A stretch of DNA of 64,000 bases from Novibacillus thermophilus (GTDB lineage Bacteria > Bacillota > Bacilli > Thermoactinomycetales > Novibacillaceae): assembly GCF_002005165.1 (NCBI RefSeq), contig NZ_CP019699.1, forward strand, positions 248,001-312,000, read 5' to 3'. The first letter of the stretch is position 1. The number at the start of each line of letters is the position of its first letter. The position numbers and the translations under genes were made by a program. The notes below the pieces were generated by a model. The model made no database searches. It saw nothing but the letters and a program-made list of their open reading frames with translations, and was not told the DNA's origin. Shown piece by piece: positions 11,378 to 20,385 of this stretch.

Positions 11378-11725
11378 ATGAATAAAGTAGAGGCGATTAT
11401 TCGACCTGAAAGTTTTCAAAAACTGAGGCAAGCATTGTTGGGGTTAGGTGTCCGCGGGATGACGGTTTCCGAAGTGGCCGGTTTCGGATTGCAAAAAGGA
11501 CAGACGGGAGTCTTTCGAGGAAGTGTCTTCGAAATGCAGTTTTTGCCGAAAGTGAAGGTTGAACTTGTGATCGAAGAGAGCAGAGTGGACGCCGTTATTG
11601 AAGCGATTAGGAGCAGTTGTGCCACGGGGAAGGTTGGCGACGGCAAAATATTTGTTTACCCGGTGGAAGACGCCGTGCGCATCCGAACCGGTGAGCAAGG
11701 TTTGGAGGCACTGACGGGCGAATAA
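11378..11725 (+). CDS. glnK: PII nitrogen signal protein (GlnK/GlnB family)
   Basis: This 115-residue PII trimer subunit senses 2-oxoglutarate and ATP/ADP and regulates partners such as Amt. It has the landmark blocks MNKVEAIIRP, GMTVSEVAGFG, the T-loop and TGKVGDGKIFVYPVEDAVRIRTGE. In the T-loop, RGSVFEMQFLPK stands where E. coli has RGAEYMVDFLPK. The uridylylated Tyr51 position is therefore Phe, and covalent control by GlnD is unlikely. The gene starts 22 bases before amt, the usual functional partner, although Bacillus has the reverse order. RBS GAGGGGATG precedes the ATG. Confidence 0.93.
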   Translation: MNKVEAIIRPESFQKLRQALLGLGVRGMTVSEVAGFGLQKGQTGVFRGSVFEMQFLPKVKVELVIEESRVDAVIEAIRSSCATGKVGDGKIFVYPVEDAVRIRTGEQGLEALTGE

Positions 11726-11746
11726 CGCATAAGAGGAGATGGTGAC

Positions 11747-13153
11747 ATGACCCAAAAGGTTTTGACGGGGAGTATCGTCGGACTGTCCCTATGCTTCATT
11801 CACACCTCTGCACTGGCAGCTGACGTATCGGGGGAAACGCTTAAGGTATCTATGGACACGATGTGGATGTTAATCGGCGCGCTGCTCGTGTTTTTGATGC
11901 ATGCGGGATTTGCCATGCTGGAAAGCGGGTTTACCCGATCGAAAAACACACTGAACATCCTGATGAAGAACGTATTGACCATTTCACTCGGTGCGTTAGT
12001 GTACTTTGTCATAGGATACGGCATCATGTTTGGCACCGACGTTGCGTCGTTCATCGGAAGTGACGGGTTTTTTCCAGGTGTAGAAGAAGACATCGGGTTC
12101 TTTGTCTTCCAGGCGATGTTTGCGGCTACGTGTGCGACGATCATTTCCGGAGCGGTGGCCGAACGGATAAAATTAAGTAGTTACTTGTTGTTAACCATCG
12201 CCTTTACCGCCTTTATTTACCCTGTCGTCGGTCATTGGGTTTGGAGTGACGGGTGGCTGGCTAAGCTCGGGTTTACGGACTTTGCCGGTTCTACCGTCGT
12301 GCATATGACGGGTGCCCTGGGGGCGCTGGTGGCGGTTAAGTTTCTCGGTGGACGCATCGGCAAGTACGAGGGCGACAAAGTCAACGTCATTCCCGGGCAC
12401 AATATTCCGTTAGGAGCGCTCGGCGTCCTGCTGCTCTGGTTCGGCTGGTTCGGGTTTAACGGCGGTAGCACATTGGAGGCTGACCCGGTATTGCTCCCGC
12501 TCATTGTAACGACGACCATGCTGTCCGCATCCAGCGGAGTCGTGTCTAGTGCGGTATACTCTCTAATCAAGTACAAGCGGATTGACGCGTCCCTGACACT
12601 AAACGGTGCCCTAGCCGGTCTTGTCGGAATCACGGCTGGTACGGCGGACGTTTCTCCGGTGGGGGCGATCGTCATCGGATTGGTGGCAGGAGTTGTGTTG
12701 GTCGAATCCGTTCAGCTCATTGACCGCAAATTCAGACTGGACGATCCCGTCGGCGCCATTGCGGTTCACGGTGTTTGCGGTGCATGGGGAACATTGGCCG
12801 TAGGACTGTTTGCCACAGACGGCGGTTTGTTTTACGGGGGAGGTGTCTCCCTTTTAGGAATTCAAGCGGTTGGCATTTTGGCTGTGACTGCGTGGACGAT
12901 CGTGCTCACGACGGTTGTGCTCGGGATAATGTGCCTCATCTATCCGATTCGCGTCCCAGAAGAAGAAGAAATTGAAGGGCTTGACTTTGCAGAACACGGA
13001 TCTTCGGCATACGACGACCGGGGGAGCTTTTCGCACTATCCCTTTTTCGATTCAGCTCGTTTTGGTGAAGGCCTCGTACAGCGATTGAACAGTCTGGAAG
13101 AAAAACAGAGAGACGGAACACCGGCGACGTCGCCGCTTTTGCCTTCTGAATAG
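11747..13153 (+). CDS. amt: Ammonium transporter
   Basis: This is a 468-residue Amt/Mep/Rh channel with an N-terminal signal-like segment and about 11 membrane helices. Family signatures seen are [51 protein letters not shown] and [16 protein letters not shown], including the pore His region. Its C-terminal tail after [14 protein letters not shown] is about 55 residues long and polar, and could be where PII docks. The gene follows glnK by 22 bases with RBS AAGAGGAG. Ammonium uptake, PII, GS and GOGAT in one run of genes strongly support nitrogen control. Confidence 0.95.
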   Translation: MTQKVLTGSIVGLSLCFIHTSALAADVSGETLKVSMDTMWMLIGALLVFLMHAGFAMLESGFTRSKNTLNILMKNVLTISLGALVYFVIGYGIMFGTDVASFIGSDGFFPGVEEDIGFFVFQAMFAATCATIISGAVAERIKLSSYLLLTIAFTAFIYPVVGHWVWSDGWLAKLGFTDFAGSTVVHMTGALGALVAVKFLGGRIGKYEGDKVNVIPGHNIPLGALGVLLLWFGWFGFNGGSTLEADPVLLPLIVTTTMLSASSGVVSSAVYSLIKYKRIDASLTLNGALAGLVGITAGTADVSPVGAIVIGLVAGVVLVESVQLIDRKFRLDDPVGAIAVHGVCGAWGTLAVGLFATDGGLFYGGGVSLLGIQAVGILAVTAWTIVLTTVVLGIMCLIYPIRVPEEEEIEGLDFAEHGSSAYDDRGSFSHYPFFDSARFGEGLVQRLNSLEEKQRDGTPATSPLLPSE

Positions 13154-13217
13154 ACCTCATGCGTGCTGTACGGCATGTACCAAGTGCATCGGGGGAGGAC
13201 GGAACGAGAACAAGAAG

Positions 13218-13535
13218 GTGAACGGGTCAGTGGACTACAAAGAGAAGAAAGTGATGACGATTGGCATTGTCAGTGAGTTGACGGGCCTATCCGAAAGACA
13301 AATTCGATACTATGAAGTGCGCGGGTTAATCACACCTTCCCGTTCTAACGGAGGAACGCGAAAGTTTTCATTCTCTGACGTCGAGAAATTAGTGGACATT
13401 GCCAACAAAATGGAAGACGGATTACAGACGTTTGAAATTAAAGAGATGGAAAGGCGGAAAAGAAGGAAAGAAGAAGAGGCGAAGCGCCGGATGATCCGCG
13501 GCCAAATTAATGCCGCGTTTCGTCTGAGAGAGTAA
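13218..13535 (+). CDS. tnrA: MerR-family nitrogen regulator TnrA-like
   Basis: This 105-residue regulator has a MerR-type winged helix ([28 protein letters not shown]) and a basic coiled region. It ends in [11 protein letters not shown], which matches the C-terminal tail of B. subtilis TnrA (GQLNAHFRYKNR). That tail binds feedback-inhibited glutamine synthetase. TnrA rather than GlnR is favoured by the N-terminal YKEKKV block and this tail. Start choice is uncertain: GTG 13218 matches TnrA length, whereas GTG 13230 has the better-spaced AAGAAGG. The likely targets are its own neighbours, but I could not find a clean TGTNA-N7-TNACA site in the cluster. Confidence 0.85.
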   Translation: MNGSVDYKEKKVMTIGIVSELTGLSERQIRYYEVRGLITPSRSNGGTRKFSFSDVEKLVDIANKMEDGLQTFEIKEMERRKRRKEEEAKRRMIRGQINAAFRLRE

Positions 13536-13555
13536 TCAACGAGGGAGTAGTGTTC

Positions 13556-13588
13556 ACCGGTAGGCTGAGGCCCACCGGTTATTTTTTG
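13556..13588 (+). terminator. Intrinsic terminator after tnrA
   Basis: The self-complementary ACCGGT occurs at 13556-13561 and again at 13574-13579. Between them GGC and GCC add an inner stem with a TGAG loop, and TATTTTTT follows. It closes the nitrogen block. Confidence 0.85.
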
Positions 13589-13656
13589 AAGGGAACACCG
13601 TTCACGGTATAGAATAGAATTTGCGAGATGCCATCTTTTTGAAGGGAGCGAGATGA

Positions 13657-14316
13657 TTGGCAAGACAGCTGGCACGGTCATTTGAGCGTCCAATCACGAA
13701 ACAACTGGAGTTGGATTATTTGCTGTACCTTCCGGACGGTTACCGGGAAGATGCTTCACAAGGCTGGCCGCTCATTCTGTTCCTGCACGGTATGGGGCAG
13801 CGCGGCGACGACTTGGAACTCATTAAAAAGCACGGCATTCCGAAAATTGTGGAAGAGCGGAACGACTTCCCTTTTGTGGCGGTTTCACCTCAGTGCAAGG
13901 AGTCGACCTACTGGCCGATGGAACTGGAATCTTTGATCGCGTTGTTAGATGACGTCGTCGCTCGGTACAACGTAGATGCTGGCCGAATTTATTTGACAGG
14001 TCTCAGTATGGGGGGTTACGGGACGTGGTTGTTGGCCACAGCGTACCCTGAGAGGTTTGCCGCAATCGCACCGATTTGCGGCGGTGGTTTCCCTGTCATG
14101 GCGTCACGGCTGAAAGACGTCCCGGTTTGGGCGTTTCACGGGGCGAAAGACGAGACGGTCCCCCTTTCGGAGTCGGAGAGGATGGTTCACGCTTTGAAGG
14201 CGTGCGGCGGCGAGGTCCGCTTTACCGTTTATCCGCAAGCGGGTCACGACGCCTGGACAGAGACGTACGACAACCCGGAGCTGTACGAGTGGTTTCTTCG
14301 TCACAGGCGAAAGTAA
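13657..14316 (+). CDS. Alpha/beta hydrolase, phospholipase/carboxylesterase type
   Basis: This 219-residue serine hydrolase has a full catalytic triad in view: Ser in TGLSMGGYG, Asp in AKDETVPLSES and His in AGHDAWTE. LFLHGMGQRG supplies the oxyanion-hole loop. The closest recognised group is the prolyl-oligopeptidase-like or phospholipase/carboxylesterase hydrolases acting on small esters, and the substrate is unknown. No signal peptide is seen, so it is probably cytosolic. It starts at TTG 13657 with GAAGGGA upstream and has its own space after the tnrA terminator. It converges on the ABC exporter. Confidence 0.8.
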   Translation: MARQLARSFERPITKQLELDYLLYLPDGYREDASQGWPLILFLHGMGQRGDDLELIKKHGIPKIVEERNDFPFVAVSPQCKESTYWPMELESLIALLDDVVARYNVDAGRIYLTGLSMGGYGTWLLATAYPERFAAIAPICGGGFPVMASRLKDVPVWAFHGAKDETVPLSESERMVHALKACGGEVRFTVYPQAGHDAWTETYDNPELYEWFLRHRRK

Positions 14317-14382
14317 CAGTGCCTTCACGACGACGTTCAACAACGGATGTGACATTTGACTTGGGGCGGTTTGTGATTGCTT

Positions 14383-15372
14383 TTACACGATATCTTTTTG
14401 AGTAAAGACGGCGAACGCCACGATGAGACAAGCCAGGGCCCATACCCCGAGGACGGTGAGGGAAAACGGCAGTGTCATACCGGGGACAGGCGGTGCTTGT
14501 CCGGTTAAGTAATCGGTCAGCTTAAAGTTTAGCATCACCAAGTATTTGGCCGAATCCCAGGAAGAGACGACCGGGCTGAGGAGCATGCCGGAAGACGTCA
14601 ACGCCATCATGAATCCAATGCCGACAGCCGTATTCCGGACGAGGACAGAGACCGTGAACGTGATCGTTCCGGTGACGATGGCGACAAACCAGCCGAGGCC
14701 GTAGGCCATGAGGTTGTATCGCCACAGGGGGACGGGATGGACGTTGTCTGTCTTCAGCTGTTCTCCATCCGACTGGAACCCTGTCAGTACCGGTTCGGTC
14801 CAGCCGCTGTAGCCGAGGGCTATCCCAGATACGGTGTAGCAGACGACGCCGATGGCCACGACAAGGAGTGAGGCATACAAGAGGACTGTAGCGTATTTGC
14901 TGGCGAGTATTTTCCACCGTTCAACCGGTCGGGTTAACAGTGTCTTAATCGTTCCGTCCGCGAATTCTCCGGAGACGATGTCCGCCGCAAGCACAGTGGC
15001 GAAGAGTGGTACTGCGAACGAAATCCCTTCTTGCATGAACACCCGCACAAACGTCGGCGCACCGGGCGTGCGCGGATTGATGCCGTGGTCCAAGTAGTAC
15101 TGCTGCTGTTGCAGGCGCAGTTTCAAATGGGTTTGGACTTTTTCGGGTAAGCGGTTGGACGCCAACCGGTTTTGCGCGTCGATGATTTTTTGCTGCAGTT
15201 CAGCGCGCCAATCGACGGTTCCCGTCCGCTGCATCTGTTCTTGCGTTTCCCGGTACTGGGCGTACGTGAACAGCGATGCCAGGACGACAAGGATCAAGAC
15301 AATGACAACAAAACGCCGTCGCCGCCCCATTTTGATGATTTCGTTTTGGATGAGGACGGGTAAGTCAGTCAA
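14383..15372 (-). CDS. ABC-2 type exporter permease
   Basis: This 329-residue membrane protein has a first helix at about residues 20-40 and a long soluble coiled segment (about 41-110). About five more helices follow, and it ends in a hydrophobic helix and FTQKDIV. ILAADIVSGEFADGTIKTLLTRPVERW is the typical ABC-2 motif seen in permeases of the YhaP/NatB/BcrB kind. It overlaps the upstream ATPase gene by 8 bases, so the two are co-translated. The cargo is not predictable. Antibiotic or peptide export are the family's usual roles. Confidence 0.88.
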   Translation of the reverse strand: MTDLPVLIQNEIIKMGRRRRFVVIVLILVVLASLFTYAQYRETQEQMQRTGTVDWRAELQQKIIDAQNRLASNRLPEKVQTHLKLRLQQQQYYLDHGINPRTPGAPTFVRVFMQEGISFAVPLFATVLAADIVSGEFADGTIKTLLTRPVERWKILASKYATVLLYASLLVVAIGVVCYTVSGIALGYSGWTEPVLTGFQSDGEQLKTDNVHPVPLWRYNLMAYGLGWFVAIVTGTITFTVSVLVRNTAVGIGFMMALTSSGMLLSPVVSSWDSAKYLVMLNFKLTDYLTGQAPPVPGMTLPFSLTVLGVWALACLIVAFAVFTQKDIV

Positions 15373-16279
15373 CTTGATCGTCTCCTGTCAACGTCATAAA
15401 CCAATCCTCCAGGGACGATTTTTCCCGTTCGATGCCGCTGACAGCGACCCCCGCTTTCAGCAGGGCTCGATTCACTTCAGCTATTTTGTCGGCTGGTATT
15501 CCCGCCTTCACGGTATCGTCGCTTTCCCGTTTTACAGTGTTGACGTCGGAATGCGATTGCATGACGGAAATCGCTTTTTCTACCGGCTGGAGATGCCATA
15601 CCGTCGGACAGTGTTCGTCTGTGTTTCGCTTTTGTACCGATGCGACGTGCACCAGGCGTCCAGCGCTTACAATGGCCACACGATCACACATCGCCTCGAT
15701 TTCACTCAGGATGTGGCTGGAGACGAACACAGTGACACCTTGTCGGTCGGCCAGACGACGGATAAACGCGCGCAATTCGCGCATGCCCGAGGGATCGAGG
15801 CCGTTTGTCGGCTCGTCCAAAATGAGGACTTTCGGGTGGCCGAGTAACGCCTGGGCGATACCGAGCCGCTGGCGCATGCCGAGGGAGTACGTTTTCACCT
15901 TATCGTCCGCACGCTCCTTTAGTCCAACTTGACGCACGACCTCGTCGATTCGTTCCGCTCCGACACCAAGCATGCGGGCAAACAGCTGTAAATTTTCCCT
16001 CCCGCTCATGTACGTGTAGAGGGCCGGATTTTCCACGATGCTGCCCATGTGCCGCATGGCCTGACGAAAGTCCCTCTGCACATCGTAACCGCAAATGCGT
16101 ATGCGGCCGGACGTCGGTTTGACGAGGCCGGTCATCATGCGGATCGTCGTCGTTTTACCGGCGCCGTTCGGCCCAAGAAAACCGAACACCTCCCCTTCCT
16201 TCACTTCAAACGAAAGGTCGTGGACGATGCGCCTTTTTCCAAACGCCTTTGAGACGTGTTGAACCGATATCGTTATCAT
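15365..16279 (-). CDS. ABC transporter ATP-binding protein
   Basis: This 304-residue ATPase partners the overlapping permease. It has Walker A GPNGAGKTT, a signature region YSLGMRQRLGIAQALL (the usual LSGGQ is replaced by YSLGM, as in the BcrA/CcmA-like group), Walker B VLILDEPTNGLDPSGM and the H-loop VSSHIL. The last 80 residues form an extra domain common in drug- and bacteriocin-resistance ATPases. It is the first gene of a two-gene minus-strand operon. Confidence 0.9.
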   Translation of the reverse strand: MITISVQHVSKAFGKRRIVHDLSFEVKEGEVFGFLGPNGAGKTTTIRMMTGLVKPTSGRIRICGYDVQRDFRQAMRHMGSIVENPALYTYMSGRENLQLFARMLGVGAERIDEVVRQVGLKERADDKVKTYSLGMRQRLGIAQALLGHPKVLILDEPTNGLDPSGMRELRAFIRRLADRQGVTVFVSSHILSEIEAMCDRVAIVSAGRLVHVASVQKRNTDEHCPTVWHLQPVEKAISVMQSHSDVNTVKRESDDTVKAGIPADKIAEVNRALLKAGVAVSGIEREKSSLEDWFMTLTGDDQVD

Positions 16280-16350
16280 GACGGGCCCACCTTCACGTCG
16301 TTCTCATTTAAAGTGTGCACCGAATACGGCAAAAACATAGCCCAAACGTT

Positions 16351-16378
16351 TTTAACCTGCACTGGCTTGTGCTATAGT
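16351..16378 (+). promoter_or_regulatory. Candidate promoter for the SGNH hydrolase gene
   Basis: TTTAAC (16351-16356) and TATAGT (16373-16378) are separated by 16 bases and lie 40 bases before the chosen ATG. The -35 match is modest. Confidence 0.4.
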
Positions 16379-16417
16379 GTAAGGAAAATGACGAGAGCGT
16401 ACAGCGGGGGAACGCGG

Positions 16418-17188
16418 ATGAAATGCACAGGGTGGCTCGTGACGGCGATAGCGTCCGTTATCTCTTGTATTCTTTTGTTCAGTGGATTCGTAATGAGTAT
16501 CGGCGAGGTGACTCGTCCACCTGCATCGGACTGGCAGTCCCTAGACACAGGGGACAGGAAGGTTCCCCTTGATGTTGGAGCTTTTTCCCTCGTCGCCCTC
16601 GGCGATTCCCTCACCCGGGGGACCGGCGACGACAGTGGCAAAGGATATGTGGGAGTGTTAAAAGAGGCGTTCGAAAAAAGGCACGACAGAGTCATCGTCC
16701 ACAATTTCGGCGTACAGGGTGCCACACTTTCGGATTTACTCAAGCAAATTGAAGAGAGAGAGGTGAAGCGGACGATAGCCGGCGCCTCAGTCATTACTGT
16801 CTCCATCGGTGGCAACGATTTGTTTAGAGGAGGCAGGTCCTTGCAAAATTTTGATCCCGAGGGGTTGTCTTCCATCCAGACTGCCGCTGTTCAGAACATC
16901 GACAAGTTGTTCGCCGGCATTCGGTCCGTCAATCAAGAGGCGCCTGTTGTGTACGTCGGCCTGTACAACCCGTTTCCCGAATGGCGAGACGCCAACCTGT
17001 ATGCGAAAGTTGTCCACGATTGGAACTACCAAGTGTCGCTCATGGCCAGCCAATACGACAATGTGGTGGTCGCCCCGACATTTGACATCATCCGCGACCC
17101 AGAGACCGATCTGTACAGCGACCACTTTCACCCGAACGGGAAGAGCTATCAACATATTGCAAGGAGAATACTGGAGGGATTGCCATGA
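16418..17188 (+). CDS. SGNH/GDSL-family lipase or esterase, membrane-anchored
   Basis: This 256-residue protein has an N-terminal hydrophobic helix (about residues 5-28) and an SGNH hydrolase domain. Block I is LVALGDSLTRGTG with the nucleophile Ser, block II Gly is in NFGVQGAT, block III is SIGGNDL and block V is YSDHFHPNG with the catalytic Asp/His. It resembles Bacillus YpmR-type proteins placed outside the membrane. The frame is open from 16256, but ATG 16418 follows AGCGGGGGA and begins the signal segment. Its stop overlaps the next gene's ATG (ATGA). The substrate is unknown; lipid or cell-wall acyl esters are plausible. Confidence 0.82.
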   Translation: MKCTGWLVTAIASVISCILLFSGFVMSIGEVTRPPASDWQSLDTGDRKVPLDVGAFSLVALGDSLTRGTGDDSGKGYVGVLKEAFEKRHDRVIVHNFGVQGATLSDLLKQIEEREVKRTIAGASVITVSIGGNDLFRGGRSLQNFDPEGLSSIQTAAVQNIDKLFAGIRSVNQEAPVVYVGLYNPFPEWRDANLYAKVVHDWNYQVSLMASQYDNVVVAPTFDIIRDPETDLYSDHFHPNGKSYQHIARRILEGLP

Positions 17189-18045
17189 CTAGACGGGCCG
17201 ACAAATGGATCCGCGTCCGTCAATTGGCACAGTCCGTATCGTTTTATGTCGATCAATTGGAGTTCGTACTCGTTGAGAAAGAAGAATCCAAACGTCTCGC
17301 CCTTGTCAAGTCGCCTGTTGGTGAGTTGCTCCTCATAGCGGAAGAGGACGTGAAGAGTGACGATCTGTTGCCGTGGCTGGAAGAGTTTTACGATGCACCC
17401 AAGGCGGGACAAAGTCTGTACTTCAAGGGAGGTGACGATCTTGTCGCTTACAAAAACCGTCTCCTCGCGCGCATCCCGCACCACCTCAACTGGGAAGAAA
17501 CCGAGTGGGGACGCATGACGCTCGTCGTTAGCGACCCGGACCAGTACGTGCTTTCGTTTGAAGCGTCTGCGCCAATTTCAGATGAAGAATTGCTGAAACT
17601 GTATGAAGCTGCTCCTGAGAGGCTAAAGCGAGCCCTGGAAGGTTTGAAGGAAAGGGACTTGGATCTTTTCCGGGCGCCGGAGAAGTGGTCGATTCGGCAA
17701 ATCGTATTACATATAGTGGACTCCGATGCAACATCGCTCTCGATCGTAAAATATGCCTTAGCGGAGCCCGGTCGGACGTTTTACGCAAACCCGTACCATC
17801 CTGACGTCTGGGCGGAAGGCCTGGACTACGCCAACCGGCCCATCGACGTCGAAGTGGCGTTGTTTGAAGCGATTCGCAAGCACGTCGCGGGTCTCCTTAA
17901 ACATTTGCCTGATGCCCTGAACCGGACAGTTTTGCTTAAAGGTGGGGAGGAAGTGGTGGTGCGCGACCGGATCCACATGCTCATGGCCCACGCCTTGCAC
18001 CACATTGAACAAATCTGGGAAACGCGGAAAGTGTATAAGAAATAA
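17185..18045 (+). CDS. Glyoxalase-like domain fused to a DinB-fold domain
   Basis: This 286-residue protein has two halves. Residues about 1-128 look like a vicinal-oxygen-chelate (glyoxalase/bleomycin-resistance) domain, from the pattern WIRVRQLAQSVSFYVDQLEF ... WGRMTLVVSDPDQYVLSFE. Residues about 130-286 form a DinB/YfiT-like four-helix bundle. Its putative metal histidines are in QIVLHIVDSD and MLMAHALHHIEQ. DinB-fold proteins are thiol- or metal-dependent transferases of mostly unknown substrate. It overlaps the SGNH gene by 4 bases, so it is translationally coupled. The fold calls are by pattern only. Confidence 0.65.
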   Translation: MTRRADKWIRVRQLAQSVSFYVDQLEFVLVEKEESKRLALVKSPVGELLLIAEEDVKSDDLLPWLEEFYDAPKAGQSLYFKGGDDLVAYKNRLLARIPHHLNWEETEWGRMTLVVSDPDQYVLSFEASAPISDEELLKLYEAAPERLKRALEGLKERDLDLFRAPEKWSIRQIVLHIVDSDATSLSIVKYALAEPGRTFYANPYHPDVWAEGLDYANRPIDVEVALFEAIRKHVAGLLKHLPDALNRTVLLKGGEEVVVRDRIHMLMAHALHHIEQIWETRKVYKK

Positions 18046-18055
18046 AGGGGTGACC

Positions 18056-19188
18056 TTACGATTTTTTCTGTCGGCTGCGAGTCATTTGCTGCCAGACGGT
18101 GCCTTCGGCCGCGTGTCCACTTTCGATCCGCTCCAGGGCCATCTTCACTTGCAGTTGCACTTCGAATTCCGGGTCGTCCTGTGCTTCACGCAGTGCCGGA
18201 ATCGCCGTTTCGTCGCCGACTTCGTACAAGAAACGGGCAGCGCGCCAGCGCACAATTTTGTTTGGGTCTTTTAAGGCCTCCGTCATCGGGCCGATGGCGG
18301 CAGGATCTCCCAGATCCGAGAGGCAGTCACCCGCCGTGCGGCGGATGGTAGCTGATTTGTCTTTCAAAGCCCGGAACAAGTGGGGCAAGACGATCGGGTC
18401 TTCCACCATACCGAGGTAAGCGACGGCCAGTCGCTTCACTGACAGTTTCGCATCGTTCATCGCTTTGACGAGGACGTCCACGCTTTCCTTCGACGGTCGA
18501 ACCTGTTCCAGTGCCGCGTAGCGCACTTTCCAGTCAGGATCGTCTAGTCGTTCGGCCACTTCCTCAAGGGACAGTTCCTCCAGGGTGGCAACAGTTTTTT
18601 CCGGTTCGAGGGCCCGTGTGACGAGCCGTTCAAGCCGGTTGTCATCGTAAGCCGCGGCAATTTCTTCTGCCACCTGTTTGCCGACGTCGTCCATCTCCCC
18701 GTAGCGTACGCCCCGCTCTTCCCACTTTCTCTCTAAAATGTAATTGTCAGACGTGTGCTGAATCTTCATGACCGCCTGGCGGAACCGCTCTGGAAGGGCG
18801 AATCGCCTTTCTTCCGTACCATCTGTAAGCTTGATTTGAATAGGGATGCCTTTAAACATTTGGACAAGCACGTTGACCTCGCCGAAGGCGTTCCCTTGGA
18901 CGGCGTCGGATACGGCCTGGGCGGAGGCGCCGTCTTCTTCAAACACTTGGCGCACTTGTGACAAGACGTCTTGCCAATCGGCCTTCGGGTACCGTTCCAC
19001 GGAGATAAAGTCGGCCACTTGAAACACGCTCTTCACGCCGTCAATGTTCAACAGTTTGCGCACGTAATCAGGAGCTTCTGCCCAATTTTCCTGGGTGTAC
19101 GTCCCTTTACTTCGTCGGGGATGCGTTCATCCATGTTCAATTTCATGTTGTTTGGGCTGGGCGTCGGTTCGATGGATACAATTTTCAT
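18056..19188 (-). CDS. cvfC: CvfC-like HEAT-repeat protein, broken by one -1 frameshift
   Basis: The intact frame (18056-19063) carries most of the protein, but the N-terminus lies in another frame from ATG 19188. That ATG has AAAGGAGG (19197-19204) eight bases upstream and encodes MKIVSIEPTPSPNNMKLNMD, the Nfu/NifU-like N-terminal signature. One base missing in CCCTTT (plus strand 19103-19108) breaks the reading. Restoring it gives GTYTQENWAEAPDYVRKLLN and a product of about 377 residues. The C-terminal half is a run of HEAT/PBS-lyase repeats (SVKRLAVAYLGMVEDP, TIRRTAGDCLSDLGDP, IVRWRAARFLYEVGDE). CvfC was named as a Staphylococcus virulence factor, and its molecular role is unclear. The conserved RBS and N-terminus argue for a sequencing indel. 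Confidence 0.85.
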
Positions 19189-19390
19189 TCGCTGCGCCTC
19201 CTTTCATCGTTCTCCCACTAACTATACCATAAGCCCTATTTTGGAAAAAACACACTTTAAGAAGCGGAAGAAACGGAGGTTTCATACAATAGCAGCGACA
19301 GTGTGAAAACTCAAGCGGCTGCAATACCGTTATAGATACATAAAAGAGAAATAAACAAAGGAGTCGGTTGGAAAGGGACAATTGATGAAG

Positions 19391-19431
19391 GTTTGTTCAG
19401 AGGGCGATTCCCGTGACCAATTTGAACAGAC
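19391..19431. promoter_or_regulatory. Inverted repeat upstream of the rmlA cluster
   Basis: GTTTGTTCA (19391-19399) and TGAACAGAC (19423-19431) form a 9-bp inverted repeat with one mismatch and a 23-base spacer. It ends 21 bases before the rmlA start. It could be an operator or a leader hairpin. No regulator is evident nearby. The remaining intergenic sequence 19205-19390 shows nothing I can name. Confidence 0.3.
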
Positions 19432-19452
19432 TCACGAAGGGGGATTTTTCAT

Positions 19453-20385
19453 ATGAAAGGGATTGTCCTGGCCGGGGGTAACGGCACGCGGTTGTACCCT
19501 TTAACCCGCTGTATTTCCAAACATTTGCTCCCGGTCTACGAGAAACCGATGATCTACTATCCGTTGTCCGTACTGATGCTCGCAGGAATACGGGACATCC
19601 TTATTATTTGCAAACCGGAAGATCAACCGCGGTTCGAGCAATTGCTCGGAGACGGCTCGTCTATCGGTATTTCGCTTTCATACGCCGTTCAGCCGGAGCC
19701 TAACGGGTTGGCAGAAGCTTTTCTCATCGGAGAAGATTTTATCGGAGAGGACTGTGTGGCCCTCGTATTGGGGGACAACATTTTTTACGGTCAAGGCTTC
19801 ACGCCCCTTTTGCGCAAAGTCGCCAGGCGGACGTCCGGCGCCACCGTGTTCGGCTACCGGGTGAAAGACCCGCATCGGTTCGGCGTCGTGGAGTTTGATC
19901 AACACCAGAATGTGGTATCCCTCGAAGAGAAACCACAACGTCCGAAATCGGATTTCGCCGTAACCGGTTTATATTTTTACGACAACGACGTCGTTGACAT
20001 CGCGAAAACGATTCGACCTTCTGAGCGGGGGGAGCTGGAGATCACCGATGTCAATCAAGCGTATTTGAAAAGAGGGCAATTAAAGGTCGAGCTGTTAGGG
20101 CGGGGGTTCGCCTGGCTCGACACTGGCACGCACGAGTCGTTGCTGGAAGCGTCGCAGTTCATCGAGACAATTGAGAAGCGGCAAGGCTTTAAAGTCGCGT
20201 GTCTGGAAGAGATCGCTTACTACATGGGGTATATTACCCGCGAACAGTTGTACGCATTGGCAGAGCCGTTAAAACAGACCAATTACGGCCGCTATTTGCT
20301 GGAGGTGGCTGAGAGGGAGAGCGCCCAACACTACTGGGCGCAGACGGACGCCGATTACCGGAAGGAGCTGATGAAATATGCCTGA
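19453..20385 (+). CDS. rmlA: Glucose-1-phosphate thymidylyltransferase
   Basis: RmlA makes dTDP-glucose from dTTP and glucose 1-phosphate, the first step to dTDP-6-deoxy sugars. The nucleotide-binding signature [16 protein letters not shown] lies at the N-terminus. [30 protein letters not shown] and [15 protein letters not shown] are the usual product-site blocks. At 310 residues it has a slightly longer C-terminal tail than the usual ~290. ATG 19453 follows GAAGGGGGA. It overlaps rmlB by 8 bases and is the first gene of a seven-gene run. Confidence 0.95.
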   Translation: MKGIVLAGGNGTRLYPLTRCISKHLLPVYEKPMIYYPLSVLMLAGIRDILIICKPEDQPRFEQLLGDGSSIGISLSYAVQPEPNGLAEAFLIGEDFIGEDCVALVLGDNIFYGQGFTPLLRKVARRTSGATVFGYRVKDPHRFGVVEFDQHQNVVSLEEKPQRPKSDFAVTGLYFYDNDVVDIAKTIRPSERGELEITDVNQAYLKRGQLKVELLGRGFAWLDTGTHESLLEASQFIETIEKRQGFKVACLEEIAYYMGYITREQLYALAEPLKQTNYGRYLLEVAERESAQHYWAQTDADYRKELMKYA

